From the NCBI GenBank assembly GCA_037962975.1, contig CM075671.1, forward strand, positions 42,494,501-42,558,500: a stretch of DNA of 64,000 nucleotides, given 5' to 3'. How positions within the stretch are numbered: the first letter of the stretch is position 1; each line of letters opens with the position of its first letter. Below are positions 46,801 through 58,560 of this stretch, in pieces. Source of the stretch: Clitoria ternatea. Lineage: Eukaryota > Streptophyta > Magnoliopsida > Fabales > Fabaceae. The notes beneath the pieces are model-generated. The model saw only the letters and a program-made list of their open reading frames with translations. It was not told the DNA's origin and made no database searches. A program made the position numbers and the translations under genes.

Positions 46801-47113
46801 TGAGTATATTGCTACCTCAAATGCTGCAAAAGAGGCAGTATGGATCAAGAAGTTAATAACAGAACTTGGGATTGTTCCTAGCATTGTGGACCCTATAAGT
46901 CTCTACTGTGACAATAGTGGAGCAATCGCACAAGCTAAGGAACCTAGATCACATCAACGATCCAAGCATATACTTAGGCGATTTCATCTCATTCGAGAGA
47001 TCCTTGACCGAGGAGATGTAAAGATATGTAAGGTGCATACTGATGAGAATATTGCTGACCCACTCACAAAACCTCTTACACAAAAAAACATGAGGGGCAC
47101 ACTAGATCATTAG
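43803..47113 (+). CDS. Copia pol polyprotein: zinc knuckle, protease, integrase, RT, RNase H (open, 1094 codons from first Met)
   Basis: The frame is open from the TSD, and the ATG at 43829 is only the first Met in the remaining part; the natural polyprotein starts in gag. Residues counted from that Met are as follows. The zinc knuckle CHHCGQKGHWKRNC is at 40-53. The protease has DTGCGSHIC with Asp 88. Integrase has the HHCC region (LWHCRLGHINEKR ... CESCLLGK, about 222-260), then HSDVCGP, SDRGGEYLS and NGVSERRN for its D, D and E. RT has QMDVKTAFLNG and the YVDDILLIG box (Tyr 776, Asp 778 and 779). RNase H has YTDASFQTDKDD, STTESEYIA and YCDNSGA. It ends KPLTQKNMRGTLDH, just before the polypurine tract. 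No stop or frameshift is seen. The missing 5' LTR promoter and the gag insertion should silence it. Confidence 0.95.
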
Positions 47114-47142
47114 GCATTAGGCAAATGTCTGATTGGCTCTAG

Positions 47143-47156
47143 TGCAAGTGGGAGAT
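47143..47156 (+). other. Polypurine tract of the copia element
   Basis: CAAGTGGGAGAT immediately precedes the 3' LTR start at 47157. Confidence 0.8.
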
Positions 47157-48438
47157 TGTTGGTGTATGCACTATGAGCCTTTATGCTTTTTCATTTGTAT
47201 CATTTTTCTACTTATCAATAGAATAAATATTTCAGTTTAAAATTGTTTTAAACATATTTATCCTTGGAGTAATAGGTCATATAAAAATTATTCCTAAAAT
47301 GTCCCTAGTTAAGTATTTACATGGGGACATGTAAATACACTGAGACTAGTGTGTGAGTGTACTGATGATCTGATCTCACAGATCATAGATATAGATGATA
47401 TCGAGTCTTCACACGGGTACACATTAAGAGTAATGATGTACTGGACAGACCCACCATGAGAACGTTGCATGGATCGTTACATGATTGTCATAAACGATTC
47501 TCAATGTGATAATGGTATATGTAGTCCTTCGACCTGAAGTCACTACGATTCCTACATGAGGAGTTTATTGTTTTAATGCAATTAAACGTCTTCTGTAACA
47601 AGAGGACTATAAAGGTTGTGATTAGGCAATGAACAAATTATGCAGAGGGATGTGAGTGATGTAGATGGGATTTGTCTCTCCTATGTGACAGGAGTGATAT
47701 CCATAGGCCACTTGATGGAGTAAGACTAAGAAAACGCATGGCCATGCTAGAAAGAATAAATATTAGATATTTATTCGGATCCAGTCTACTCCGGTATCAA
47801 GTAAAATAAATTGGGCCGTACAAGGATGACGCGACCATGCGTTGGGCCCAATTAGGATATCGTGACAAAAGGAATAAACGTATTAAATAATTATCACTTA
47901 TAGGTTATGTTGATAATATTCGGACATAATGATGCATTGCTAGATGCCGCTCTTATTTTATATTAATAATAAAATAGTTTATTATTAATATGACCGGGTA
48001 TTTTACCTATAGGGTCACACACATAGAGTAAGCCCATCAGAAAATGTTGTCTTATTTTAGTTGGACTAAAATAAAGCTATTGGGCCTAATTCATTTGGAA
48101 TGAGTAAGGAGCCCACTTTTAGAGAGAACAAATTAGGTCAAACCTAAGCCTATAAATAGAGCATAAGATGCTCATAGGCCGTTCACTCAAGTGAGACACA
48201 AATTCGTAAAAAGTTGCAAGAGCTACACGCCGTCAACCTAGCAGTTGGCAAGTGTTGCGATTCTGGTGGGAGTGCTCGTGTGGACTCCTAAAGGACGAGG
48301 CTACGACTGCTTCGGAGTGCTTCAAGAGGTAACCTAAAATAATTTCGAAATTGTTTTTGTGCTTTGAAACACGGAACCTTGCAAATCCTATGGAATCCCT
48401 TTATTTTTCCGCTGCTCATGCTTAGGGATTTCCTAACA
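47157..48438 (+). repeat. 3' LTR of the copia element
   Basis: It is 1282 bp, from TGTTGGTGTATG to TTTCCTAACA, with TATAAATAGA at 48151-48160. It differs from the solo LTR in gag by only a few bases and short A/T-run lengths. Confidence 0.95.
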
Positions 48439-49189
48439 GGGGGTTACTACTCGAGTAACAAGTAGTAATTTTAATTTCATGTCGGGTTTTATGATTTAAG
48501 AGTTTATTTTAAATATCGAGCTTGAAAAATATTATTTTTACAAAATAAAAAATAAATATTATTATGTTAAAAAGTGTTATTTATAAATAAGAGTTTGATT
48601 TTTTATATTATGAAAATTTAATTTGTGAAAATATTATTAAAAATATTACTTGATATGTGTTGTTGATGAAGGACCTATGCTAATATGGATAATATTGTGA
48701 AAGTTAGATTTATACTATAAAATGATATTTAGGAAGTGATGTTTAATATTTGGAATTGTTGATGACTACCTGATATGGTTTTAATGGAAAATTATTGGTT
48801 ATGCCCTATTACGGTACCATATAAGTAAAGCCTAATATGATGGTGTTATATTGTTGATGATTTATTGTTGATAACTTGATTAATGATTATATTAATTTTG
48901 GTATTACTGCGTTGGCATGTGTTAGTGATGATAAGTCATGTTGATGTTGATGATACTGTGAAAATGGGTTTTTGTGCCATGATTTAATAATTGTAAAGTA
49001 AAGCCTAGTGCTTAATATTGTTGATGATTATTTGATATTAAATTTATTATCATGTTATTAGTTACACCCTTTGGTGGCACCTTGTGTTATGGAAAGCATG
49101 TTGTGTTGATTATGTAATGTTGGTGATTTTTGTGAATAATATATTTATATTTGATGGTTGTTGAATGGATGAGTAAAGAGACTATGATG

Positions 49190-49500
49190 TTTATGTTATG
49201 ATATGACACTTTAATTTGCTGAGCGCTTCGATTTGCTCATGGTTATTTGTTATGTAGCACTTTGGTTTGTTAACCACTTCAGTTCGCTCATGGTTATTTG
49301 TTGTATGACACTTCGATTTACCGAGCACTTTGATTTGCTCATGGATATTTGTTATATAACGCTTCAGATTACCTAACATTCGATTCGCTTTGGGATATTT
49401 ACAAGTATGGTGCTTTGATTTGTCACAGATATCGGGGATATCCACTTTATGGCGCTTTGGTTAGTCATGGATAGTAGGTTTGTTCATGTTACTTTGGTTT
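49190..49500. repeat. Degenerate tandem repeat with TTYGATTTGCTCATGG words
   Basis: About four or five diverged units of 60-65 bp, each with a CACTTTGATTTGCT-like word followed by CATGGTTATTTGTTAT. It lies within the solo LTR. Confidence 0.7.
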
Positions 49501-49621
49501 ACTAACGACTTCCCTTGTTGATATATCATGGTCATTATCCTTAAATAGCACTTTGATTTGCCTTTGATATTGTATTTTATGATGTTAATGCCGAATTGAT
49601 GATTGATATATATATATATAT

Positions 49622-49800
49622 ATATATAATGAAGTTAAGTTGATGACTAATTTGATATTATATGTAGTAATGTCTGATATTGAACTAATGATCGATGATG
49701 AAGTTGAGTTGATGACTAATTTGATATTATACGTGGTGATGTATGATATTGAACTGATGATCAATGATGAAGTTGAGTTGATGATTAATATATATTTGAT
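49622..49800. repeat. 69-bp tandem repeat, about 2.5 copies
   Basis: Units begin with GAAGTTRAGTTGATGA at 49631, 49700 and 49769, exactly 69 bp apart. Because 69 is a multiple of three, the complement stays open and reads as a repeated Ile/Ser/Thr-rich peptide; I do not regard it as a gene. A (TA)n run lies at 49606-49628. Confidence 0.85.
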
Positions 49801-50866
49801 GATGTTTGGAATTGAATTGATATGTATACATATATTCCCAATAAGGTTTGAGGTCAAATTAATGATTTATAGGCATCTGATAATAATTGGAGATTGAATT
49901 AATAACTAACATGGAATTGATAATATTGGGAAGCAAATTGATGATTAAGATGTAGTTTGTTGGTTTGTATGCTAATACGTTATGGTTGTAACATTTTAAA
50001 TTACATGACCCAATGAGTGAATGTCCTTTATATGTCAAATTACTATTGATTGCTTGGAGTGGTACTCACCCCTCAATTTTTATTTTAGTGAATTTTTCAG
50101 GGTGATAATACCGCAAGGTGAGCTTGGAGGCGGATACAATGCAATGCTGAAGACAAATTTGGTATTTAACTATTTTATTGTGATGTGTGTTTGATTAACA
50201 TATGAAATAATGATATGACCCTTTGATTGACCTAAAGTTATTTGTTATATGAAGTCTTATGTAGCCCTTTAGTTGGCTCAAACTGGCATACACATGTATG
50301 TGCTCCCTAATATTAAGATCTGATAAATATATATGTTGATATATCAATTCTCTGGTATGACCTTTTGGTTGCCTAAGTTGTTAAGTATTTAGGCATGTAA
50401 GGCTTGATTGTGTCACTTAGTATGTGTGATGATATGTAAGATATAATTATTTGATTGCTAGTGGACAAGTAGCTGATACCTCACTAGAGGTTTAGTTGAC
50501 ATGATTTTATGTTAAGTACTTAGTCCTTTGTATGTCCAGGAAGTTTGGACTGATATAATGATGAATTGGTATGTGCCTAGGCTACTTAAACAATGCCCTG
50601 AGATCAGTATTTCGTGGTTCCCAACTCATATCTCCATATATAGGAAGAGAAGGATACCTTGTCCATTGTGGGGGACCTATAGGTCCATTCTTAAGCCTGT
50701 TAGGGCTTGTAGCTTATGGCTTCCATTGTGTGAGTTGTTAAGTCGTGTCACTTATATTCTTATGGGTTAGTTCGTTGGGGTGTGGTGTTATTCGTGAAAA
50801 AATTTATCTAACTTTAGTAAACCCTGGGGATTAATTCTGGGAATTTAGGTGGGATGCCACATTAAT

Positions 50867-51834
50867 TATTTTTTTAAAAATATATTGTGGAAATTGACAG
50901 ATTTTTTTAAAACTTGAATAATTAATTAGTAACTGAGGATATGCCTTCTAGATTTGTGCCTCCTAGGATATTTTCTTGATAGATTCCCTTGTGCTTTGGA
51001 TGATGCGGAAGCAAGAAATGCATTGTGGAGTGTGATTTGTAGAATATTGATTAGAATTCAACAAACGGAATTGAGCCCTTCAAGTGTATAGCACTATGTT
51101 TCTATTCTTGTAAAACAAAATAAGTTTAATTGAAAATGAATTTCCCAATCAACAAGTTAACTCTGGACATGAACAAGAAAACTTGTCGTGTCCTGGCTCA
51201 ACAACTGATGTTAGGAATACATGTGTCCTTTCTTGTACTTGGTTGATTTTTTTTTTATTCTAAGGTCCTTCGATGAAAGGATTTGTGATTTAGGAAGAAT
51301 CATGTTACTTTGATTGATATTACAATTGCTTAGAAATAAGATGTTAGGTTTAATTTCATTCCTTCATATGAATGCTTTGTAAATATGTGCCACTATAAAA
51401 GGCTAGCCATACCTACTGATGAATAAGTTCGCATGCTAATTTATCTACATGCTTATTTTGCCATTTATTTGTCTCCCATTACCGTTGCAATAGCTTGGGA
51501 GGATAATCCATATTATAAATCAGTGGACTCTTGCATGTGATTAGTTGATGAGATATGCTATAAAGAAATTATAAATGATTCACCTTGATATTTTTACATA
51601 ATACCTTGTTAAATTTTGTTTCTAACACCCATAATCCCCTCACATCCCTTTATCCTTAGTTTGTAAAAAAAAAATCAAGGATAAAATTATGTGAAATGTT
51701 TTTATATTAAAATTTATTTTTCTAGGTTTGTGAGATTTTATATCACAAAGATGGCACAAATTATGGAAAATTTCTATGGCTAAATCAGTGGGTGGTTCCT
51801 TCTAGTTTTTGTGCAGTAAGTTAAATCCATGAGT
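50867..51834. other. AT-rich spacer, no gene recognised
   Basis: No coding domain or clear repeat was found on either strand. Confidence 0.5.
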
Positions 51835-53425
51835 TTTTGACAGTTATGAGGTAGAAAAAATTATTTTGTAATATGGGGTGACCCTAAAAATATTTTCTTG
51901 TTTGAGATGAAAATTATCACGTCAATAATTAAGTTTTGCACTGTTAGAAAACAAAATATGCATTTCGCTACATGAAAGGGCGAAATACATGCATGTGCGA
52001 CATTTGTCACACATGCACACAAATCACATCTGCAAGAGATGAAATGAGATCAATGGGACTAACTGACATTTTGTCCCTTAGAATTTGTGAAATTTGACAA
52101 CATTAACAAACATTGTCAGTGGTTACAAATTACAACCACAAATAATGATTCACGCACCCGTTATGTGCATTTTCTTTCGCTAAATGTTTGTAGACGAAAA
52201 TTGTAACCACGAATAATAATTCAGATACAAACCCAAAATGAATATGTTCTTTGGATGGTTGCAACAATAAATATATATTAATAAAATATAAAATAATATT
52301 ATAAATTTATAATTTAAATAATAGTGTTAAAATATGTTTAATTATTATACTATTAAAAAAATTTAAAGGTATGTGTAATTATATGATTAAAAACATTTAA
52401 AAGTATATTTTATTATATTATTATTAAAATGTTTAACAATATATTTAATAATATATTTCAAAATATATTTAATAATAAAATATTGAAAAATATATTTAAT
52501 TACATTGTTAAAAGTGTGTAATTAAATAAATATACTATTGTATAATATTTAAGTATCTTGCAAAGGAATATAATTTAATATTAAATTAAATACATTTAAT
52601 AATATATGTTAAAATTATTTGATAATAATATATTATGTAAAATATATATTTAAATATATCATTGGAAATTATATTAATAATAATAAATAAAATATAATTT
52701 TTTGAATATTTTAATAAAATTATCAAATAAAGTTTTAATAATATAATTAAATATAACTTTCAAAATAATATTTTAAAATATAATTATATATAATAATTAA
52801 ATATAATTATTAAAATATTATTAAAAATTATATTTAAAAATTTTAAAAAATATATATTTATATTATTAAAATAATAACTTAAAGTATATTTAATTATATT
52901 GTAAATATGTATTATTAAATAAATATATTATTGATTATGTATTTATTATGAAATTATAAAATATTAATTTATCTCTTTTTTATAATAGATTCTTTAAAAT
53001 ATATTTTTAAATAATTATTATTATTATATTATTACTAGTAGTAATACCAACTAGAATGGTGTGAAGTCAAAAAATAGAGCATTGCCCGCGGTAATAAGTT
53101 TTAACCATTGATAACGTGGGTCAATTTCACACTTCCCAAAAGCGAACAGACACTTGTCAACCTAGCATGTGTTTCACCTCTTTGAAGTGTGAAATGTAAG
53201 TATATTTCGTCTCCCTCTTTTGAGCAATGCATCATGTGTAAACACTTGCAACACATGCATGCATTTCTTCTCCTCATATAGCAAAATGCACGTTTCGTAA
53301 CATGACATTGTGAAACACAATTATTTACATGACAATTTCCAACCAAACAAGAAAATATTTTTGTGGTCACCCCATTTTGCAATATATTTTTTCTACCCAA
53401 TAACTGCCAAAATCTCTAACTCAAT
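51835..53425. mobile_element. Fold-back or MULE-like element with long inverted arms and AT-rich core
   Basis: The arms at about 51835-52100 and 53123-53425 are inverted copies: both contain GGTAGAAAAAAT, ATGGGGTGACC, AATATTTTCTTGTTTG and a GCATGCATGT-type block, in opposite orientation and with moderate divergence. The 1-kb core (52100-53120) is extremely AT-rich and holds ATATTTAATTA-type words in many orders. No transposase frame is visible. Long arms with a non-coding core fit a non-autonomous Mutator-like or fold-back transposon; the class is inferred and no TSD was fixed. Confidence 0.65.
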
Positions 53426-54535
53426 TTGATAATTTTCCTTTTCATTTTAGGTGTTCCTTATTTTGTCATCCCCTCTAAACTATTTTTTTTATATATTTTA
53501 TATTTATATTTTAAAATATTCTATAATTTTATTTTATTAGCAGCATATTTATTTTTAAATACTTTTTGTTATAGTTAAATAATGACAATGAATTAACTAT
53601 TTTTTTCATTTTAGCAGATCATGTAACAAGTGAACCCAACACACATATGGATGCAAATGGATTATTTAGTGGTAGAAAGGAATAATGGTCTTTACTAGTT
53701 ATTTAATTTTACCTTCTACTAGTGAACTATTATATTATTTTGGCTATTAATAATACGATTTTAGTGTTACCAACGTTGTATTTTGAAATTATGATTGGTG
53801 ACAATTTATCTTTATTGGTGGACGTTTGAAAAATGCTTATAACATTGGATATTTTTAGTAGTATTTTTAATTTGTATTTGTGTACCTTTCAAATTTGTTT
53901 TACTTGTATATATTAGATATAATTTATGTAAAAAATATATAATACAAGAGATTATTTAAAAAATAAAGTGGTTAATAAAATAAAACAAACTTCAAGAAGA
54001 ATATCCACTTAAACAAGAGCTAATTTGGAGAAAAATAAATAATAACTAGGATGTAATGAAAAAAAATAAAAAGGGCTTGAACCTTGCTAAAAACCTTTTA
54101 CAAATAAAGGAGGTTAAACCTCAATTGAAAGACATCTTTTGATAGAGGAGGTTATAAGCCTTTAGTAAAAAAACCTCTAAAAGTAGTAAAGGTTCAATCC
54201 ACAGTACCAAATATTAAAGAAAATTGTCATATAATACCTCATGGCGATTTTAACTGCAGCGTTTTTAAAGCTATCATATATTGGTTTGTGAAGGTCAAAA
54301 ACCTCTACTAATTACAAAATAAAACTTTCCAATTTACCTATTTTTTTGTAATAAAAAGAAAATTATAACAACTATAATCTAAAGTAATCGCAGGGATAAT
54401 ATCCATAGGTGGACATTTCCAAATTGCTAAATTGTTCCTCCTAAGTAAACCTTTGTAATTGTTGCTCCTATAACAACATGTTTACTCCTTAGAATTTTAT
54501 GAAGCCATTGCTAGATGGGTTCTATGGCATGCAAA
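53426..54535. other. AT-rich spacer
   Basis: No gene is recognised. The part at 54080-54300 has repeated words GAGGTT/AACCTC and CCTTTAGTAAAA in both orientations, possibly subterminal sequence of a DNA transposon, but no ends were seen. Confidence 0.4.
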
Positions 54536-54539
54536 AGTT

Positions 54540-55260
54540 CTAACTCATTCCTAAAGTGATGTAGGAAGGAGGGTCTAGTCTTCTTCTTATTTCTCTTCGA
54601 AAAAGGAAAAAATAAGGATTAGGTAAAAACCAGGAAAGGGGCAAAGAAGGAAAATGGGAGGCGCCACCTAGAGAGGATTTGTCTCAATCTCGCCACCTAG
54701 GGGGAAACCTTAGGATAAGAGTTTGCCAAAGTTTAAGAAACCCTAGCTAAAATGAAGGAGGAAAATTCACTCCACTAATACTAAAATATTCTCTCAATTC
54801 AAGGTGTGAGAATTACAAAGGAGAACATGCCTATATATAGGCTAAGAAGGAGAGACACACCACTTAACCTAATGGGCTTTACTACCTCCTAAGCCCAAAA
54901 ATACAAAACTAAAGAAAACTAAAAATGTGGCCAAAATTAATGGCCCAAACTTAAACATAAACATGAAATGGTCATGTAAGACCTAAAATCTAAACCTAGC
55001 ATATCCAAAACATAAAAAGACTTAATTTTCTAAAATATTACAAGAAAACATGGAAAAGGTCTTCAATTGTGAATCTTGGGGCTTTGGCCCATGCATGGTT
55101 ATAAGAAAATAAGTTAAAGCTTTATGTGTGATGTCCTTGGCCTTCTTAGACCTTGACCTAGTCAAAGGTCCCTTAAAGCTCTCCAAACCTTTGTCCAAGA
55201 CCAAGCTAGGATCATCTTTAATCATGTTCTCATTATAAAGTCGTCCTAAAGAGAGCATGC
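54540..55260 (-). pseudogene. Ty3/gypsy 3' end and LTR relic
   Basis: On the minus strand a short frame (55022-55258) contains GLESFKGPLTRSRSKKAKD, which resembles the GPxTRSRAKK tail found near the 3' end of many gypsy polyproteins. Downstream, the sequence to about 54540 looks like an LTR, with a CTATATATAG TATA-like site (complement of 54831-54840) and a leader. No second LTR or TSD was found, so the borders are approximate. Confidence 0.55.
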
Positions 55261-55699
55261 AAAGCTACAACTCAATAGTACATGTTCAACAATTTCGTTC
55301 TTATACCCATATCTTAGGCAAGCAGGTGAGGAAGTGATGGAGCTTAGGATCTATCTAGAACTAGTCAAACAGAATTAAACCTGACTTAATGAAAAATTGA
55401 GAACCTGAGAATTCTAACCTCTGAAAACTTAAATGAAAAAAGAAAGAGCACAAATGAAAAAAAAGGTGCCACAAACCAGACAGTCTGATAAACCTTGGAT
55501 CTCCATAAGAATTATGTAATTCTTGATAAGATCAATGGTCTAGAGAAGAACCCTAGCAGAGGATAAAATTTCCCTTTTCTGAATAATACTTGTTCTATTT
55601 AATCTTTCATTCCCAAATTGCTTAATACAATTTTAGTTGACTTTAACGTAAAAATAAATAAAAGGAAAAAAATCCCTATGTTACAAGCAAAACATATTT
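55261..55699. other. Non-coding spacer
   Basis: No gene, RNA or clear element was found. Confidence 0.5.
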
Positions 55700-55765
55700 A
55701 TCTAAGCGGTTAGGAATGGACAAGTTATGCTTGTGATTATGGGTTCAAATCTTGCTCTAGAAAAC
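55700..55765 (+). mobile_element. Possible tRNA-derived SINE head
   Basis: TCTAAGCGGTTAGGAATGG followed about 20 bases later by GGGTTCAAATC resembles the A and B boxes of RNA polymerase III promoters in tRNA-derived SINEs. There is no cloverleaf, and the 3' end is unclear. Confidence 0.35.
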
Positions 55766-55789
55766 TTATTAACTTTTTTACATGCCTTT

Positions 55790-56850
55790 CTTACAATAAC
55801 AATAAACAATTATAAAAATTTAAAAAAGAATCTTCTAAGGCACAAAGGCCTTCCAAATGACTTTCCACTTTTTTTTGCCATACTTTCACCTGGTAAGAGC
55901 CACATATAAGCACTTTTTGATGAGAAGCATCCATCCAAAGAGCCACTCTAAATGAATGAGTCTCATCCTTCATGTTATCGAGGAATTTGGATGTCTATAA
56001 TTTCTTCCATTACTACCGGTGGTAAATAGGTATAAAGCTCCTTGATATGAACCCAAAGTTGAGATGGTGTGAGTTCATAGTCCACTATATGCATATACTA
56101 CACCGTAGTAGACAAGATACACGTGCCCAACCAGTCATGGTACCAAAAAGAAGAAGATCCATCTCCTAAATGAGCCATGTACCCTTCAAACAACATTTCT
56201 TTCACTCAGATGATGCTCCTCTATAGATAAGATGATGATAAGCCACTCCTGCTTTGAAAAATAGAATTTCCTTATAGATACTTATAAGTCAGGACCTGCA
56301 CCCAAAACTTACTTTGATCATGAATGAAGTTATTAATAAGCTTGCCTAACAATGAAACGTTGGACCTGTGGGTATCTCTAAGATTTAACCCACCCGAGTC
56401 TTATGGTTCAATGACATCCCTCTATGGCACCAAATGCCATCCTCTAGCTTCTTCATTCTTGGACAAAAAAAATCTTCCATTGATCTACGATCTCATAAAA
56501 CCGTTGAGGGATTCACGTAACTTGCATTGTATAAATAGGAATAGAAGCAATAACTAACCTAACAAGGCAAGTTTTCCCAGCTTTATTAAGCAATTTATGC
56601 TTCTAGGTAGCTAGACGATGATTAATCTTTTCCATGATATGGTCCACGTCTATTATTTTTAACCTGACTGCTTCAAGGAGACACCAAAATATTTCCCCAT
56701 GTTGCAAGCTTTCCTAAAACTATAAAGAGAAGATAAAACTCATTGTTTGACATGTGGGACTCATTTTGAACAAAGCATCTAAGATTTTTCAATGTTAACC
56801 TTAAGCCTTAAAGCATCACAGAAATCTTTCATCACATCAGATATTGTGTT
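55790..56850 (-). pseudogene. L1-type LINE ORF2, 3' part (continues from 61620-62983)
   Basis: Minus-strand translation gives the RT thumb and downstream region: KDFCDALRLKVNIEKS (about 56770-56830), DHIMEKINHRLAT and HKLLNKAGKTCLVRLVIASIPIYTMQVT (about 56530-56640), then LNLRDTHRSNVSLLGKLINNFIHD (about 56300-56390) and the zf-RVT-like C-terminal domain to about 55800. Many stops and frame changes occur. No poly(A) tail is seen. The missing middle (YMDD-like box side) is at 61620-62983. Confidence 0.85.
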
Positions 56851-56854
56851 TACA

Positions 56855-57233
56855 TGATGTAACAGGTTTTGATAATGACAAGAAATTCCTCCAAGAATTA
56901 AGTTCAAGATCAAAAGAAATGAAGTTCAAACAAATATGTTCTTACACGTTACACACTTATATTTTCTTAGAAATACATGTATAGGATCAATAAGCCAAAG
57001 GAAAAATAATGTATAAAGATCTTTATCATGTAAAAATACTAAAAACTATGGTTGCTCGATCTTTAATCGATTAGCAAGGAAGTCTTAATAGATTAGATGA
57101 TGACAAAATTGAAAAACTAGTATGACTCAACAACATAATTGATTAGTAAGGAAGTCCTAATCGGTTAGATGATGCAAGAATTGAAAAACTGGTATGACTC
57201 GACAACATAATCGATTAGCAAGGAAGTCTTAAC
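56855..57233 (+). mobile_element. SIRE-like copia LTR, left part (continues at 60763-61615)
   Basis: TGTAACAGGTTTTGATAATGACAAG at 56858 resembles the start of SIRE/Maximus-type copia LTRs, and AATCGATTAG words are common in such legume LTRs. It carries a 72-bp tandem repeat (GATTAGYAAGGAAGTC at 57069, 57141, 57213). It interrupts the L1 frame. The exact ends are uncertain: the flanks share only ACATGA versus ACATCA. Confidence 0.6.
57060..57233. repeat. 72-bp tandem repeat with AATCGATTAG words, interrupted at 57233
   Basis: Units at 57069, 57141 and 57213 are 72 bp apart; a further copy resumes at 60763 after the nested insertion. Confidence 0.85.
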
Positions 57234-57465
57234 TGTAACATCCCGATTTAAAATTAATTACCGAATGGAATTAAGCCATTAAAATAATAATTTCAAAAGT
57301 GGAAAATTACTTGTTAATTATAATTAACTTAATTAATTTAACTTAAGAAAATAATGGCTAATTAATTATGATTAATTAGGCTAATTGTTGATTGGTTAGA
57401 AATAAGTGAATAAATAATAATAATGATAATAATGCCAAGTGAAAGGACGCATGTGCCCTTGGTGG

Positions 57466-57473
57466 TATAAAAG
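57466..57473 (+). promoter_or_regulatory. TATA box of the long LTR
   Basis: TATAAAAG followed after about 25 bases by a CT-rich stretch fits an LTR promoter. Confidence 0.55.
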
Positions 57474-58378
57474 AACTTTAGCTCTCTCTTTCCCTTATTT
57501 ATTCACGCTGGACATCTCTTTTCTACCGTTTCTCTTCTTCTTCTTCGCTCTTCTTCTTTTCTCCTCTGTTCTCTGTTCCCATGAGCTCGCGACAGAGGTG
57601 GCTGAGGACCGGAGTCCTCCTTCCTTCTCGTCGAGTCAGAGAGGGTGTGAGTGTGCATTTCCCCTCTGCATGCAACCTGTCTCCTTCCTTACTGTTCCTT
57701 CATCTCCTTCCGTGTCGTCTTCTTCTTCACCCAACTCAGTGATGTTGAGATGCCCTGAGACAGGAACCCTCCATGCTGGCAAGATCAGATTGTTCTTGGA
57801 TGAGGAAACAGCTTTGAGTTCTCTATACGGAGTGCTGAGCCCAGCGTCTGAGCCCAGTGGTTGTGTGGGTTGGAGGGAGCGGTTGAAGGACGACTGGTCG
57901 GCATTGTTAGCTCGAGGAGCTTCTGGTTCTTCCAAGCTGTGAGTGGAGTGGCTCGGAGTTCCTCCAAAGCCAAGCGTGATGGTGGATGACTGATGCTGGG
58001 CCGTTCTATTGAGAATCAGCGAATGGGCTGAGCGGAGCAACCGACTGGAGTTGCAAGCCCTCGGAGCCCCTGGAATCTTCATTCCAGGTAGGGGGTATCT
58101 TAAATCTTAAATACGTGGGTTATGGATGGGTTCCGGGTGTTGATGATTGCTGGTTCTGTGTTCTGTTTGGTGTGCTATGCTTGCATGAAGAGTGTGTGAT
58201 ACCCGGATGCATGATATTAATGAATCGAATGTTGCATGTTTAGTTCTGTCCATAAGTTGTATGTAGATAGTTTTGAGAAGTGTTGAATGTTGAATGAGAG
58301 GAATGTGCTAAAGTGCTGTTGATGATTACCGTGTGACTTATGTGCCATGCATGCTATTCTAAGTTTGAAATGCTGACT

Positions 58379-58560
58379 GCATGTGAGATGTATGTGTTGT
58401 TGTATTAATCTATTGAGTTCTGATACCGACCGCATGGAATGTATGTGTTGTTGTATTAATCTATTGAGTATGATGCCGATTGCATGAGATGTTTGTGTGT
58501 TGGATTAATTTATTGAGTTCTGAGAATGTCTAATGCCGATTGCATGTGACGCATGTATTG
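58379..58560. repeat. Short tandem repeat in the long LTR, four units
   Basis: Units begin GCATGNRA at 58379, 58432, 58482 and 58543 and share TGTTGNATTAATYTATTGAGT. Spacing is 50-61 bp. Confidence 0.75.

Larger units (their letters stand above)
39723..48438 (+). mobile_element. Young Ty1/copia retrotransposon with truncated 5' LTR, probable TSD GGGGG
   Basis: The element keeps the last 169 bp of the 5' LTR, a PBS, a long leader, gag-pol and a complete 3' LTR. GGGGG follows the 3' LTR (48439-48443), and a run of seven G lies at the left border (39718-39724), consistent with a G5 duplication, though a homopolymer is weak evidence. It is inserted in the 37416-50861 solo LTR. A solo LTR of the same family interrupts gag. 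Domain order (protease, integrase, RT, RNase H) is copia. I do not assign a lineage. Confidence 0.92.
48444..50861. mobile_element. 4.7-kb solo LTR, right part
   Basis: This continues the LTR that starts at 37416 and ends GGGATGCCACA before TTAAT. It contains two short tandem arrays (49190-49500 and 49622-49800). No domain is found; a short open frame at 50528-50770 is not recognised. Confidence 0.85.

Noticed and set aside
49585..49897. Open frames on both strands over the 69-bp repeat
   Set aside because: A repeat length divisible by three keeps frames open by itself; no domain.
55700..55765. A true tRNA gene
   Set aside because: Only A/B-box-like words are present; no acceptor or anticodon stems can be formed.
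57439..57942. 167-codon open frame with a hydrophobic N-terminal stretch like a signal peptide
   Set aside because: It lies in the leader part of the 57234-60694 LTR just after its TATA box, is Ser/Leu/Phe-rich and matches no family I know. The complement is also open over much of it, so it is probably chance.
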